6,299 nt of DNA from JBFKUL01 sp041635755 (lineage in GTDB: Bacteria > Pseudomonadota > Gammaproteobacteria > Burkholderiales > SG8-39). The notes beneath the pieces are model-generated. The model saw only the letters and a program-made list of their open reading frames with translations, was not told the DNA's origin and made no database searches. Both the position numbers and the translations under genes were made by a program. The DNA is taken from positions 1 through 6,299 of the forward strand of contig JBFKUL010000184.1 of assembly GCA_041635755.1 (NCBI GenBank), written 5' to 3'. This document shows, one piece after another, positions 5,587-6,299 of the stretch; the first letter of the stretch is position 1; each line of letters opens with the position of its first letter.

Positions 5587-5837
5587 ATGGGCCTGCTTGG
5601 ACGCGTGCTTTCATTGTCATCTGTGCCGCAATACCGTTGGCGTCGACGTTGGCTGGCGCGCAACAAACTGATCGAGTACGTCGAATTGGCTTCCTTGCGG
5701 AGGGCGGCGATTACGCCAAACGCAAGAAGCCGTCGGTCTACCATCAAGCGGTCTTGCGCGGCTTGGCCGAAAGGGGTTTCGTGGTCGGTCGAAACTTGAC
5801 CATCGACTACAAATTTGCAGAAGACAAACGCGATTAA
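5587..5837 (+). pseudogene. Truncated, frameshifted TrpX/ABC_sub_bind-type periplasmic binding protein
   Basis: Intact members (about 320 residues) are secreted substrate-binding proteins of ABC transporters. The original start can be traced: AGGAG (5574-5578), an 8 nt spacer, then ATG 5587 reading MGLLGRVL. The rest of a signal peptide, IVICAAIPLASTLAGAQQ, and the mature start TDRVRRIGFLAEGG continue in a different frame. Restoring one T in the TTT run at 5609-5611 joins them into a normal signal peptide ending AGAQQ. The mature part continues to HQAVLRGLAERGFVVGRNLTIDYKFAEDKRD, which matches the family's 'F..GL.ELG...G.N..I.YR.AEG..' region. It then stops at TAA (5835-5837), so about three quarters of the protein is missing. 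Nothing recognisable follows before the opposite-strand gene ends at 5848. If taken as one frame, the open stretch from GTG 5493 gives a 114-residue ORF with no proper start. Non-functional unless the frameshift is a sequencing error, and even then truncated. Confidence 0.7.
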
Positions 5838-5847
5838 CAGTCCTGCT

Positions 5848-6174
5848 TTACCCCTGCCACACCCCGTACCCCTCCTCCCTCAGCGCAATCGCCAGCTCGA
5901 CTTCCATGTCGCGCGCGGCACTGTAGGGCATCGGGTTGGCGTAGGCGTAGAGCTTGGGTAAGAGGCGGATGCCGAAGCGCTCGACGTAGCGGTTCGAGCG
6001 CTCGCCCTTCTTGTGCTTCTCGAAGCGCTTCTCCGGGCTGAGTCCGGTCATGCCGACGTAGACGCAGGGTTTGGTTGCGTCGTAGTCCGGGTTCGCGCGC
6101 CGGAAGCGCGCGAGCTGCAGCACCTCGGGCGAGAGCTCGATCACGTAGACGTTGTGGTGGTGCTTTTTCGCCAC
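5848..6174 (-). CDS. Small GIY-YIG-like nuclease-domain protein
   Basis: A 108-residue single-domain protein. VYVIEL (9-14) stands in for the GIY strand and CVYVGMTG (37-44) for the YIG strand. The next helix SPEKRFEKHKKG holds R50 and H54, positions typical for the catalytic Arg of GIY-YIG enzymes, and RDMEVELA holds E91 and E93 as candidates for the metal-binding Glu. The two strand motifs are about 29 residues apart, compared with roughly 10 in classical GIY-YIG domains, so the protein belongs to a divergent branch with an inserted loop (LSPEVLQLARFRRANPDYDATKP). The C-terminus EEGYGVWQ is, as I recall, conserved in such proteins. No partner domain is present, so target and role are unknown. 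The GTG start has no Shine-Dalgarno but a GATAAT box 6 nt upstream. The gene lies 44 bp after an alpha/beta hydrolase on the same strand and ends 10 bp from the pseudogene. Confidence 0.7.
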   Translation of the reverse strand: MAKKHHHNVYVIELSPEVLQLARFRRANPDYDATKPCVYVGMTGLSPEKRFEKHKKGERSNRYVERFGIRLLPKLYAYANPMPYSAARDMEVELAIALREEGYGVWQG

Positions 6175-6180
6175 GGCGTG

Positions 6181-6186
6181 ATTATC
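6181..6186 (-). promoter_or_regulatory. Putative -10 element (GATAAT) for a leaderless GIY-YIG-like mRNA
   Basis: On the - strand GATAAT matches TATAAT at five of six bases and is followed by CACGCC and then the GTG start (6174). Transcription would begin at or next to the start codon. There is no Shine-Dalgarno sequence and no clear -35. The geometry is almost the same as at 250-263. Confidence 0.4.
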
Positions 6187-6218
6187 GACCGCCCGGCAGG
6201 TTTGGGCCGCGGGTCGCG

Positions 6219-6299
6219 CTACAGCCCCGGCAGAAATTCGCGCAGGAGCGCGTTGAAGTCCATCGGCCGCTCGAGGTACACCGCGTGCCCGGCGCCGGG
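6219..6299 (-). CDS. Alpha/beta hydrolase, last 26 codons (5' part beyond the window)
   Basis: The - strand frame entering from the right edge reads PGAGHAVYLERPMDFNALLREFL and ends PGL before TAG (6219-6221). 'GAGHxxxLERPxxFNxxLxxFL' is the standard C-terminal end of alpha/beta hydrolases such as enol-lactonase or arylesterase types, and the His in GAGH is the catalytic histidine of the triad. The nucleophile and acid residues lie outside the window, so the substrate class cannot be named. The + strand bases here look non-coding. Confidence 0.75.
   Translation of the reverse strand, partial: PGAGHAVYLERPMDFNALLREFLPGL

Overview
The window looks like chromosomal DNA of a high-GC proteobacterium, most likely a betaproteobacterium (Burkholderiales-like). 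This rests on the very GC-rich third codon positions, the long antisense shadow ORFs this produces, and a poly-3-hydroxybutyrate-type gene set (bdhA, adc, DUF3734 patatin). Taxonomy is inferred from gene content only. No tRNA, rRNA, CRISPR array or complete mobile element was found.

Left part (1-1000, + strand): the C-terminal end of an M48-type metalloprotease runs in from the left edge. It is followed by a stand-alone PD-(D/E)XK nuclease with four cysteines, whose ATG sits 7 nt after a TAGAAT box (a leaderless-type start).

Middle (1005-4204, - strand): a compact operon, in transcription order bdhA (3-hydroxybutyrate dehydrogenase), adc (acetoacetate decarboxylase), a patatin/DUF3734 hydrolase and a yaiI-like DUF188 gene. 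Gaps are short, and the adc stop codon overlaps the patatin ribosome binding site. The first two enzymes form a linear route, 3-hydroxybutyrate to acetoacetate to acetone plus CO2. The patatin protein could plausibly feed it by hydrolysing a polymer or ester. The adc reading frame continues 11 codons upstream of its first ATG to an ATT codon with a well-placed Shine-Dalgarno sequence, so adc may start at ATT.

Right-middle (4205-5267): a roughly 340 bp divergent regulatory region, then a + strand YcgR-type flagellar brake protein (YcgR_N plus PilZ). Its PilZ RxxxR motif is degenerate.

Right part (5268-6299): a more AT-rich stretch of intergenic DNA leads into a broken gene for a TrpX/ABC_sub_bind-type periplasmic binding protein, which is frameshifted in its signal peptide and cut off after about 80 residues. 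Next, on the - strand, are a small GIY-YIG-like protein with another apparent leaderless start and the last 26 codons of an alpha/beta hydrolase entering from the right edge.

I did not find a clearly new multi-gene system. The most interesting points are the ATT start of adc, the bdhA-adc-patatin operon, the degenerate PilZ motif and the traceable decay of the binding-protein gene.
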